This document shows positions 15,470-27,089 of a stretch of DNA of 64,000 nt, in pieces. A program made the position numbers and the translations under genes. The notes under the pieces were generated by a model, which ran no database searches, was not told the DNA's origin, and worked only from the letters and a program-made list of their open reading frames with translations. Every line of letters begins with the position of its first letter. Positions within the stretch are counted from its first letter, which is position 1. Source of the stretch: Diphasiastrum complanatum. Its lineage: Eukaryota > Streptophyta > Lycopodiopsida > Lycopodiales > Lycopodiaceae. The DNA is taken from assembly GCA_029204225.1 (NCBI GenBank), contig CM055095.1:56674140-56738139 (forward strand). Direction: 5' to 3'.

Positions 15470-15765
15470 CTGGGGGACTGGTCTTGTCAAAAGGCCCTAA
15501 AAGGAAAAGGACCCACACTGCGCGTACTTCCTATCTGCAAGGTTCTATCAAGTGAACTCAGAGACCCACTTCAAAAACTGGCTTTATCTTAGATAGGGAG
15601 GGGCCGCTTGATGATTGCTTCTTCTAGCTATGACGATGCTCTTCCCCTTGAAGTATTTAGTCAAGTAACCGTAAAATATTTAGCTTGGTCTCCGTTCCTT
15701 ACCTTTTATAGCATAGGGAAGAATAGGAATGGTTCTCCATTGGGCGCTATAATCAATGGAGTATT
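15470..15765 (+). repeat. About 290-bp direct repeat, copy 1
   Basis: From GACTGGTCTTGTCAAAAGGC to TCTCCATTGGGCGCTATAAT it is nearly identical to 16860-17133. The second copy has small deletions. Both copies stand next to LTR fragments. Identity of the repeat unknown. Confidence 0.8.
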
Positions 15766-16012
15766 TTAGTACCTAGTCATAATACGGGAAAAAGAAAAAC
15801 CATTGATAAAATGTGTGGTGTTTTGGAAATTTTTGAGGTTTAAGCTAGATCCCAATGTGGTATCTCACTATTTACAAAATCAGAGGCCCTCAAATCCATT
15901 TCTCGATTTCTTAATTAATCCTTTACTTCTTAGTAATTTCTCAAATTTAAGACATTAGACTGGTTTTTATGATTTTTTCCAGCATGAAGTCATTCTTCTA
16001 AAAGGCTATTAT

Positions 16013-16797
16013 TGTTGGGGTGCTCTCAAATAAATTAGGTGCAGAATAGAAAACAAAGTTCCAACATAGAGAACTTTGACATGAACTTTACTAACTTAGA
16101 TCGAATGGAGGAATGTCTGGTGGGTGTCAAAGACAACCATGAAGGGAGCAAAACAATTAGGCATCTATGATAGCCATGCTTCCTTCGAGATTAGACATTC
16201 TGAATTGAGTGAGTGTCAATTGAGAAACAAAATTATCAGAAAGCATTCGTGATGGAATACACATAAGAAAATAGAGAATTTGAATTAAGTTGTTGTGAAT
16301 ACAACGATCAGATCACGATCCTGTGTCCAAGAATGGTTCACAGTAGTGGCACATTGTGCGCAGTGATCTTACTTAGCTAACTACAGATAAATAACTATCT
16401 CTATTCCTTGAATGGCTTTCACTCTCTCGAATATATCTGATTCTGTGGAATCAAATAGTCAAGACACAATGGAGTTCGCGTAGGACCTCTGATTCACTAT
16501 TCTCCACATTCAACATCTGCTCATTTTCTATCTGCTCGTGAATTGCCATTATGTATATATACATGAAATTGTTACAATGACTACGTGGACAACGAACGTG
16601 AAACAACGTAGTTACTGAAAAGTACTAAAGTGAACTGTGACGTGGTCTGCGTCGGACGGGGCAGTGTGGATGTCGTGGACCTCGAACTCGAAGACTTTGA
16701 ATTCGAAGCAGGTTGAAGAAGATGTAGATCCTTCTTTTGCTCTAGTTGGTTGACTGCACAAACGTTCAACTTCAGAGAGTAAGGCTGTAGTGCTATT

Positions 16798-16800
<3 letters not shown>
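16013..16800 (-). mobile_element. Copia LTR, truncated copy of the 6221-7123 family
   Basis: Begins TGTTGG and shares AACCATGAAGGGAGCAAAAC, GCTTCCTTCGAGA, ACACATAAGAAAATAGAGAA and TCGGACGGGGCAG with the LTR at 6221-7123. The homologous end beyond about position 7037 of the first copy is missing; there, where the first copy reads GTAGAAAGAGAGCAAGAG, this copy runs into a long (GA)n tract. No priming site lies at the left end. Confidence 0.75.

Positions 16801-16857
<57 letters not shown>
16799..16857. repeat. (GA)n microsatellite at an LTR break
   Basis: About 29 GA units replace the lost LTR end and join directly to GGGGGG and the second copy of the 290-bp repeat. Confidence 0.95.
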
Positions 16858-16859
<2 letters not shown>

Positions 16860-16862
<3 letters not shown>

Positions 16863-17133
16863 ACTAGTCTTGTCAAAAGGCCCTAAAAGGAAAAGGACCC
16901 ACACTACGCGAGGCTTCCTATCCGCCAGCTTCTATCAAGTGAACTTGAAGACCCACCTCAAAGGCTGGCTTTATCTTAGATATGGAGGGGCTTGATGGTT
17001 GTTTCTCCTAGTTATGACGATGCTCTTTCCCTTGAGGTATTTAGTCAAGTAACCGTAAAATATTTAGCTTGGTCTCCATTCCTTATTTTAGCATAGGGAA
17101 GTATAGGACTAGTTCTCCATTGGGCGCTATAAT
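16860..17133 (+). repeat. About 290-bp direct repeat, copy 2
   Basis: Partner of 15470-15765; shared blocks include CTTGTCAAAAGGCCCTAAAA and GTAACCGTAAAATATTTAGC. The two copies flank the truncated copia LTR, so the pair may be a segment duplication that embraced it or LTR/leader DNA of another element. Confidence 0.8.
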
Positions 17134-18006
17134 TTTGGTCACTAACAATCATCCATAGGTTTACCAACTATAATGACTCGGTTTTTCACTATTTTGCAAG
17201 GGTATCGTGGGGACAAATTATACACATTGCTCTATTTATTGAGCGGTGGTATTTCGCTGACCTTCGAACCTAGGTATTTTGCTAGACATTTTCAAACAAG
17301 TGTGACTAGTATGACCTCTAACCAAAATGGCGTGTTTTAGCCATGTTGATAGACTACCCGCTCTTGTGTTTCAAAGAGGTCAAACTATTGACCCAAACAT
17401 TCAAGAAGTAATAGAATTTGACTGGATGCATAAAACTCATTACATATTGCAATAACAAGATCCCATAAATCTATACTTAAGATGCGTTAAAATCTAGCTT
17501 AAAAAAAACCATTAAAAAATTGTAATGAACGTTCAACCACTACATGCTATAACCAATTGTTTCATGTAAGCTTAGCAAAAAAAAAATTCCAAGTCATGAG
17601 TCGTCCTTCCTTACCATAAGTTTAGCGTGTCATGGGAAACAAACCAATCTAGACCAGGGCATGGTGATTACCGGCTCTATGCATGCAAAGGAATATCGAT
17701 AACAATTGAATATAAGATTATAAGTAAATAATTAAGAGAATTAGAGTTTGATATGAGTTTCTATATATACTTGTTGGAGGGTTTGCGGATCCCAAGGCAA
17801 CCCTAACCCTAGTTAATAAGTGAGAGGGATTTGGCACCCTGCGTGTGTATGTCCAACCCGATGATCACAAAGTTATTTGATTAATTAGAAAGTCAATAAA
17901 AGGACTTTAGGCCTTTTTGCGGGACTTTTAATGTCGCAAGGCCTAAATGTCAAGTTAGTGAATAAAGTTGGGTTTCTCTCCAATTTGGATGGTTCTCACA
18001 TTAATA
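17134..18006. other. No recognised gene; leader-like sequence before gag
   Basis: AT-rich. The last 200 bases (from about 17810) precede the gag remnant in the same orientation and are probably its 5' leader. No LTR end or primer-binding site could be found. Confidence 0.45.
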
Positions 18007-19368
18007 GATCCAGTTAGATTTCTTCAGATCTATGCTGAATCTTGTGAAGTCTATGGCAAAATTTTTTCCCAAGATAAACTTATGGTTTTTTCTATGGCCT
18101 TAACAAGAACAGCACAAGATTGGTACTATAATCAAGATGAAACTTAGCATACGGATTGGGATACTGTTAAACAAGCCCTTATCACACGGTTTAAACCTCA
18201 AAAGTTTATGGAAGACCCTTTTCTACTTTTAAGTAAAATTAAAATGGAAAAGCGAAAAATGGTTCGAGATTACATTGAATGAGTAAAACACCTCAGATCT
18301 GAGTGCGAACCTGAGTTGATTAACGAAAATGCCATGATTATGTGGTTTTTGTCAGGTATACCTAAAAGGATCAGACGTGAGCTAAAACCCCATAATGAGT
18401 ACGCAATGTTGCAGAATGCTATGGATGATGCAATTCTAGATGAGGATGAAAATTCAGATGATGAACCGAATATCAGTATGTTGTCTTATACAGCAAGGCA
18501 GACCACTACGACATCCACCACTATTGCATCAACGAATGTCAACGCTACTACAAAAATTATGCTCAATGAGTTCGAGAAACTCGGGAAGAACCAGCAAAAA
18601 CAGATGGAAAAGTTGCAGTCGCAATTTGATGAGAAGATCAAAGCATTGGAAGATTTTCATGGACAAGTGAACAAGGAACCTGAGAAGTTTGCGAAGACTT
18701 TTTCGACCAGAGAAAATGTCGGGTGTTCTATTTGTACATGAAATCACACAGTGAATGAGTATCCTCAATTGAAAAAACGAATGGAAATCATTATATGCCA
18801 TTTGTGTAATTCGCCTGATCATGAGACCGCTTTTCGCAACTTCAATCCTCGAATAATTCAGCAACGGTATGCCCAAATGGGATATCGAGAACTACATTAT
18901 GGAGGAAATCTAACAGCTAGACCTCGACAATCTGCTCTTGGATACCCGGAACGTTTAGCCTTACCTACCCCACCGAAGCACCCCACTCCTCCTGCCAATT
19001 TGACGAAACAAGAACCGCACAGAAGTGCCGAGCAATGGAACTATGGTACTGATCAAGAAGGTGGATCTTCAGAACAGTATGCTGTTTATGCTCAACAAGC
19101 ATCTAGAAATTGGACCAGAATACCACTTAGATGTTTTTCATGTGGAGAAAATCACAGAGTTGCAGAATGTCCAAATAAAAAAAAATTTGTACCATTCTAT
19201 CATGACTGTGGTTATGGGCATTGCTATAAAGACTGTCCAGCAAGACCGAAGCCACCACCAGCTACAGCTCCTGTAAATTTGATAACAATCAAGCGAAGAC
19301 CAGTAGCTCAAAATAGGAAAAAGAAAGAGCAAAACACTACCATTATTCCTATCATTGAAATAGGATAA
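18007..19368 (+). pseudogene. LTR-retrotransposon gag with zinc-knuckle motifs, three in-frame stops
   Basis: One frame stays in register for about 453 codons: DPVRFLQIYAESCEVYGK, ALTRTAQDWYYNQ and LSGIPKRIRRELKP have the pattern of the Retrotrans_gag capsid domain. A Gln/Lys/Glu-rich helix (LGKNQQKQMEKLQSQF) follows, then Cys motifs CSIC..H, CHLCNSPDH, CFSCGENHRVAEC and DCGYGHCYKDC, resembling a run of partly degraded zinc knuckles. Stops are TAG at 18145, TGA at 18280 and TGA at 18739; each is one transition away from Trp, Gln or Arg. Protease and polymerase are absent. It is more like gypsy than copia gag. Confidence 0.75.
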
Positions 19369-19388
19369 TCTTTGGTCCTTACATTGGA

Positions 19389-21144
19389 TTAATCATGCTC
19401 ACAGCATGTGGACCCAAAGATTTCCAATACAAATGATGTTTCATCTTTTATGAGACTATTAAAACTAGTACAAAAATACTTATCCAATGAAATCGCTTTA
19501 TCAAAAACAAATGGAGATTCGAAAGCATATAATTTTATTGTCTTGTCATAAAGAGTACTAAACATCATAGACTTTAAAGATAAGCAACAAGTCATTCCAT
19601 GTCTACTTATACTATCCAACAAGTATTCAGAGGTGGTAGACTCTCCAATGCTCACCATCCTTGCAAGATGCACACTTGAATAGAAAATTTGCATGCAATT
19701 TGATGACTCGGCTATTGTTCATTGAGGACTCCCTTGGAACTCTCATGCTTTGAAGCTGATCCTCAAGATCTTCCTCCTTTTGATGCTCCTCCTCAATGCA
19801 AGCAAGATCACACTTTGCCAAGATCTCCCCTTGAGTGATTTCCTCCTTTGCCAAGCTCACACTCCCAAAAGCAACACCAGCTTTCAACTTAAACAATCTT
19901 CCATGTTTAAATTTCTATGCAATGCAAACATCATTCTTCAAAATGAAACAAACGCCATGCTCAAAGTGAACATCCAAACCGCTTTCTAAGAGTAGACCAA
20001 CACTAAGCATATTCTTGGTGATTGATGGTACATAAAGGACATTTTCTAGATCCATACTTATTGAGGATTCTAGATACAAAGAGATGGTACCAATACCATC
20101 TATCCTACACTCTTCATCACTTACAATAAAAAAAACATTTTTAGCATCATTGAATGAGTGTAAGATTGAGAAAAAGTCCTTTTCACAAGACATGTGGGAG
20201 CTAGCCCACTATCAATCCACCATGTATCTCTTGAATTGTCATTGCTTGTTGGTGAGGATGTATATGCCATCAAGAATACATCTACTTCATCTTCCTCCTC
20301 CTCATGTGCAAGGTTTCCTTGTTTGTCATCCTCCTCTTGTGCTCTTAGGCTCTTGTAGCATTTGGATGCATAATGCCCCTTCTTTCCACAAAAGAAGCAT
20401 TTGTGCTTTGACTTGTCCTTTGAGCTTGATGCATCATCCTCTTCTTTGGCCTCCGTTGGATGTTTCTTCTTTCCATTGGTCTTCTTTTTGCCCTTGAATG
20501 AGAAATTGGCTTTCTCATCTCCATCCTGCAAAGACAATGAACTCATTCTTGCCTTGGTGTGGAGCATCCTACACTCTTCAGCCTCTAATACACTGTGAAG
20601 TTTTTCTATAGCTAGCAAAGTGTCTTGGATGGCAAAAATTTGGACCAAAGTCATCTCCTAGACCATTAAGGACAATTTGTACAAGCTCTCCATCATGAAT
20701 CTTCTCTCCAATGGAAGCCAACTCCCTATTAAGAGACTTGATTCTAAGCACATAATCTTGTGCACTCTCCTCACTTCTTCTCAAGGCTTTTCAAAACTGA
20801 TTTCTAAGCATGAGGACTCTAGAAGTGTTGCTAGATTCATAGATTGCTTTTAAAGACTCCCAAGTCTCTTTAGCACTAGTACATGCTGATACTTCTCTCA
20901 AAAGATCATTGCTCACATTCATCTTCACACAATGAAGTGCAAGCCTAGATCTCTTCTTGTATCTAGCAAACTCATGTACACCTGGAGGTTCATCTTCAAT
21001 TAGAAACTCATAAAGGTCTTGGAGCACCATGAGTGACTCCATCCTAACCTTCCAAATAGCATAATTAGTATAATTCAATCTCTCACTAGCTTCTAGAAGG
21101 TATGCTCCAATAGATCCCATCCTACTAGTGATATCTACACACAA
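19389..21144 (-). pseudogene. Ty1/copia gag and protease remnant
   Basis: Read right to left, gag begins MGSIGAYLLEASERLNYTNY (Met near 21120) and contains TWESLKAIYESSNTSRVLML and RRSEESAQDYVLRIKSLNRE of the UBN2 gag domain. After frame changes it has the zinc knuckle CFFCGKKGHYASKC, an acidic stretch, then WWIDSGLAPTCL, the aspartic protease site (DSGA is usual; Leu replaces Ala here). VLYVPSITKNMLSVGLLLES is the usual sequence between protease and integrase. The frame then degrades and homology ends at about 19389. Integrase, RT and RNase H are missing. The PBS and 5' LTR lie to the right, confirming orientation. Confidence 0.87.
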
Positions 21145-22103
21145 GAAATAGATTTGATTGACTTGAAACTCACAAAAGTCTCACACTTGTAGTGTTTCAC
21201 TCAAATTTGATTTATAATCCAACAAATGGAATTATAATCATAGTTCTATCACTCCCTCACAAAGTTGAAATGAAGATAAGATGATGTGAAATCTACTTAC
21301 AATCAAATCTTGCCAATTTTTCACTATATTGACTACTCTTGAGAAAATCAATGAACACAAAGTAGATTGAACTTCTTGACCCTCCCTAAGTTCTTTTCCA
21401 GAATTTTACCACTAGAAACTTACTTGAAATGCAGAAAGATTCAAGTAGCAAGATCCCCTTGATCTTGATTCAAAGAACTTTTTGGAAAGGATCCTACAAA
21501 ACAATGCTCAAGAAAATTGGTTTTGATTTGAACCTAGAAACTCACAAAGGTTTCACTTTGTCTTGATTACCTCAAATTTGAATTCTAGCCCTCTATTTGG
21601 ACTTCTAGTCACAGTTCTTACACTCCCTCACAAAGAATAAATGAAGATTAGATGAGAATCTATCAAAGACTTATCAAATCCTTCCAATTTTCACCATTTT
21701 TGGACCAAAAATGACTAAATCTCTCTCTCACTTTTTGATGTACTTTCAAGACCTGTAAACCAAGTTTAGAGGACCTGATTTCAGCCTAGATTAATTAGAT
21801 CTCATGACCCTATGTCGAATCTAATCAATGGCACTCAATCTTAATAGCTTATCCTAAGATTTCCACCAAAAATTACATCAAAAGCTTCCAAATTGAATTT
21901 CTTTAGATCAAATGAATACCATGCATTAAATGCAGGGTCAGAAGTTCCCACACGTGTGAAAAGTACAAATTTGGATCCCTACCGAGTTTGAGATCAAATC
22001 CCCTCACCAAAATCAAGATTCTAGCTTGCCCTCTCAATACTAGTTTTTAGCACCAAAAACTGCTAAAAATGGATTTGATAGATCAATGATTAATGCTCTT
22101 GCA
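21145..22103 (-). other. Copia 5' leader (untranslated)
   Basis: AT-rich sequence between the primer-binding site and gag. A roughly 250-bp block appears twice: CTCACAAAG with TTCACT and CTCCCTCACAAAG words recur near 21170-21260 and 21540-21630, so the leader carries an internal duplication. ACACGTGTGAAAAG near 21951 is a word also found in the 31-kb LTR. Confidence 0.6.
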
Positions 22104-22119
22104 CTTGGCTCTGATACCA
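22104..22119 (-). other. Primer-binding site, tRNA-iMet type
   Basis: The reverse complement TGGTATCAGAGCCAAG is a perfect initiator-Met tRNA primer site and abuts the LTR end at 22120. Confidence 0.92.
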
Positions 22120-22813
22120 TGTGAAAGTACTATACTTTAAGACCATAAATGTATCTACAAAATATCCACAAGAGTGATTGGATGCTTGCTTAACAATCTA
22201 TCAAAAAACTAGACACAAAAAAGTTGACCTAGATTGGCAATTTGACAAACAATAAGCATTAGCAATCAAAAGCATTGATCAACATTGAAATCTGAGCCCA
22301 CACATGAAATCTAGAGCCTACTGTATGCCAGTAGACTGTGAATGAAGTAGAAATCAATTTGGTTGCATTTGGATCACAAAAACTCAATGTACATAGTGAA
22401 CTAGCTTGAGATTGCCAATGAGCTCCAAAAAATATTCTATCTTCTCACTATGGGAGCTTGGAATACATAGCAAATTCAATTTCCTTTGTGAAGTTAGGTG
22501 GATTTCCAGCATGTAATAAGGAGGTTAAATCAGCCTTTTGCCCTAAATGAAACCCTAGTCTATTTCCTAGAGTCATGCTTGGTAGATAGCTAGTTGGTCA
22601 GTTTTCACCTTAAATCTAGGATTTAGGTCCTATAAACTAGGAATCACTACCAAAATGACATGACCAACCTTATTAACCTAACCTACATTAGGAGTGAATT
22701 GCCACATGGCATCTTGGCATCACATGTGTGGAATCCACTTATGTACAAAATTTACATTATACTACATGGTTTTTGATCAAGCTAGATTTGCCAATTTTTA
22801 GCAATTCTTCACA
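22120..22813 (-). mobile_element. Copia 5' LTR (694 bp)
   Basis: Reads TGTGAA...TTCACA, with 6-base terminal inverted repeats, and is joined to the primer site. The terminal words and segments such as AATCTAGCTTGATC and CACATGTGTGG near one end resemble the LTR at 30966-31784, so both belong to related families. The matching 3' LTR is not in the window. Confidence 0.85.
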
Positions 22814-24403
22814 TGTGGCTTGAATTCTCAACCCTTAAATAAACATGAAGTCCCTAGCCATGGACACATTATCTTTGAAGATTTTGGTCAACCGTTACTA
22901 TGTCCATCCCATAGCTTTTTCCTTCTTGGCCTCTCAAGACTCTCTTCTCATCGAGACAAATGTATGAATGAGAGTGTTCCATACTTGTTTATCACCTTTG
23001 TCGTTATACTCATCCCACAATGCAAAAGTGTGATCAATATTTCATGGGTAGGAGATACAAATTTGAAAAGTATGATAGTGTTTAACTCTTAGTACACCCT
23101 GTTTGTATGCATTTGAGTGTGCTCACTCATGGCTCATGCATTTCAATGAGTGATTTTGAGTAAGGTGATCCTACATGATTAACATCAAGAGGTTAAGCTA
23201 TTAGTCTAGGTGGTGTGTTCCAACCATTAAGAATATATGTGTCTCTCATATATTCCAAGGAGGTAGAGCTTGAGCTGCAACATTCACCATTCAAATACAA
23301 ATCAATATGACATTCAAACAAGTACTTATTAATACCACACAATGTCATAAAAAGAGATATACCTTAAGGCTAAGAAGGAGAATACTTCACATCAAGGTGG
23401 TTATGAGTCATGAGTCAAAAAAATACAACAAAATGTCACAAAAAGAGATATACCTCAAGGCTAAGAAGGGGAATACTTCACATCAAGGTAGTTCTAACGT
23501 GATGCAAATATTTTTTGACTTTGCCAAAATTTTGCTAGTGTGTAGAGTGAGCTTTTAGGTAGTCAATAGAATGAGCAAAAATGGAGGCATCCTAAGCTCA
23601 ACTTAGATCTCACCCAGATTTGCATGTTTGATTGACCTTATTAAAAAAGATAAAATGCAAAGAACAAATTTTTTTGCACTATAAATGGTGCAATTAAGGA
23701 ATTAATGGACAAATAAAGAGAAGTATTAGTGAAACCGAACATGTTTGGCACAATAGTATCATATGGAGACACTATGAGATCAACTTGAATCTCAAATTGA
23801 TTGACAAGTTTGATCGACTTATATAAATAGACAAAATTAGGAGAAAAAATTTGCATCCTAAATGATGACATTAAAGAGTTAGTGGCCAAAAAAAAGAATG
23901 ATTAATTCGCATGTTTGACATAGTTGTACTAATCCCACTCTAGCCAACAAAATGTAAACTCTATCCCACCTTACAAAGCAAGATACAAAGGCTTTATGCA
24001 TAGCATCAAAGAAATAAGGAACACCTAGACACATTGCTACAATAACAAGACAATGGCTCCTCTCTCTCTCCATTGTTGAAAATAAAAATCATCTATCTTG
24101 ACTTTAGGCTTGCTACAAACTTTTTACTATGCAAGTATGTTGTTTCATAAATGTAAATGCCAAATTTGGCCTAGATGGAATTCGAGCTATATGGATTTAT
24201 CATATCTAGTTGGTAGAATACAACTTGCATATAGATTGTAGACTTAGAAATAGTATTAATATGCTTGTAGAAACTCGTGGCATATCACATGCATTTATTG
24301 TAAGTGATCCATAGTGACATGCAAGGCATGCACAAAGTGAAATGGACACATGCATGATGATTTGTACAATTCTAGTTAGAAATAAGACACTTGGTAAAAG
24401 TAG
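22814..24403. other. No recognised gene; contains a 91-bp tandem duplication at 23341-23522
   Basis: AT-rich. The block beginning AATGTCATAAAAAGAGATAT (23341) recurs as AATGTCACAAAAAGAGATAT (23432), a 91-bp period with few differences. Open frames (up to 90 codons) carry no recognised motif. Confidence 0.55.
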
Positions 24404-24466
24404 ATAGAGATACATGCATGAGATGTGACAAATGTCACTTAGACTCTAGTTTTCACTTTAGATGTG
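24404..24466. repeat. 63-bp inverted repeat, left arm
   Basis: Exact reverse complement of 25046-25108 (checked base by base). The arm lies in otherwise continuous AT-rich sequence and is probably the original copy. Confidence 0.95.
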
Positions 24467-24974
24467 ATTGAAAGGTGGATGGATGTGGTTCTACCTTGAG
24501 ATACCTCAAACTCCATAAATATGTGTAGCTATTCTCATAATTTTTTATGAAGAACCAAAGCTCTGTAGCTATTCCATGCCATTGTGGATCTATAGCATAT
24601 TTTGCTTGAATATCTCTCTCTCTTTCTCTCTCTAAGTCGTGTTGAGGCTAATGCTCATACACTGAATTCTTGTACAAAGTTTGATGTAATTGAACACCTT
24701 TGAGCCTTATGAGTATCATTAGTGTTTGCTTTTGAAGCATCTAACATGTGCCAAAAGTAGGATTCAAACTTGTCTAAGTGCCTCAATCCATTTTGAGTGA
24801 CTGATCTAGAAAATCTTGTTTTGTGGAATATTTGAGATCTATCTCAAATACAGTTTCAAATTTTTTACATAGGAAGGTAGTACATCCTTGAAAATACCTA
24901 TAGTGGGCAACACTAAGTCTGATTGGAACAAGCTCAAACATATTATTGTCCAATAACTAAGAAGTCTCCACATT

Positions 24975-25045
24975 ATGGCATCTATGGGAGGATATCTCCT
25001 AGAAGCAGGTGAAAGACTAAGTATCTCTAATTACTCAATTTGGAG
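24975..25045 (+). pseudogene. Copia gag start, cut after 24 codons
   Basis: ATG at 24975 opens MASMGGYLLEAGERLSISNY, closely like the gag start of the minus-strand element at about 21120 (MGSIGAYLLEASERLNYTNY). Homology stops after SIW at 25045, exactly where the right arm of the 63-bp inverted repeat begins. A stop follows at 25071-25073. Confidence 0.8.
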
Positions 25046-25108
25046 CACATCTAAAGTGAAAACTAGAGTCTAAGTGACATTTGTCACATCTCATGCATGT
25101 ATCTCTAT
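25046..25108. repeat. 63-bp inverted repeat, right arm, at a copia deletion junction
   Basis: Perfect inverted copy of 24404-24466 lying between the truncated gag start and the integrase core. The coding homology on each side does not include it. Confidence 0.95.
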
Positions 25109-25710
25109 TTGATGCTTTTGCCAAATTTAGAGAGTTCAAGACTCTAGTTGAAAAACAAACAGGTTGTTATATTAAGACTCTCAGATCAGATGGTGGTGGT
25201 GAGTATTTTTCAACAGAATTTTTAAATTTTTGCAAGGATCAGGGGATCAAGAGACAAAGTACTGCACCCTATTCACCACAACAAAATGGAGTTGCAGAAC
25301 AGAAAAACAGATCCATTGTGGAGATGGCTAGGGCAATGCTTAAGAGCAAGGGTTTGCCAAATACTTTCTGGGCAGAAGCACGCAACACAACTACTCATAT
25401 CTTGAATCGGTGTCCTACGAAGTCTGTGGAAGGTAAGACACCTTACGAAGCTTTTATTGGAAAAAAACCTAATGTTTCTCATTTACGAGTATTTGGTTGT
25501 GATGCTTACGCTCATGTGCCTGATGAAAAACGAAAGAAGATATATGCAAAAGTTGTTAAGTGTATTTTCCTTGGATATGATGAAAGAGCCAAGGCATACA
25601 TGATGTATGACACAAATGCACAAAAGATCGTGATTTCTAGAGACGCTACTCTTGATGAGATGGGTCAAAATGACCAAATAAAATTGACAATGATTCCTTT
25701 GATGATATAG
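25109..25710 (+). pseudogene. Copia integrase core, well preserved, N-terminally truncated
   Basis: Uninterrupted frame from the arm to the stop at 25708. It begins FAKFREFKTLVEKQTG, has RSDGGGEY (second catalytic Asp), YSPQQNGVAEQKN (catalytic Glu), then FWAEARNTTTHILNRCPTK, KTPYEAFIGKKPNVSHLRVF, GYDERAKAYMMYD and the C-terminal KIVISRDATLDE, in normal copia order. The zinc finger and first catalytic Asp have been deleted with most of gag and protease. RT does not follow; the frame breaks at 25700 although acidic linker-like sequence (VKKEVGVNMEEPMEKDKANN) continues in another frame to about 25800. Confidence 0.93.
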
Positions 25711-25810
25711 CCAAAGTACAAGTGAAGAAAGAAGTTGGTGTCAATATGGAAGAGCCAATGGAAAAAGACAAGGCTAATAATGAGACTCCTAGGAGAGTGT
25801 TGTAAGCTTT

Positions 25811-26869
<1,059 letters not shown>

Positions 26870-26992
26870 ATAATATATGAAAGAGTATATCATTGTGTTC
26901 CTAATGCTCATAAATAGATAGACTTACATGATATATTCATACATACATGAACAAGTGCACACAAAGTACATGCATGCTTATGGACGTGATTG

Positions 26993-27018
26993 CATGTGTG
27001 TGTGTGTGTTGTACATGT

Positions 27019-27086
<68 letters not shown>
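26993..27086. repeat. (TG)n / (AC)n hairpin-forming microsatellite
   Basis: A short TG tract (26996-27009) is followed by TTGTACATGTGCG and then an (AC)n tract of about 32 units to 27086. The two tracts are complementary and could fold back on themselves. Confidence 0.9.
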
Positions 27087-27089
<3 letters not shown>

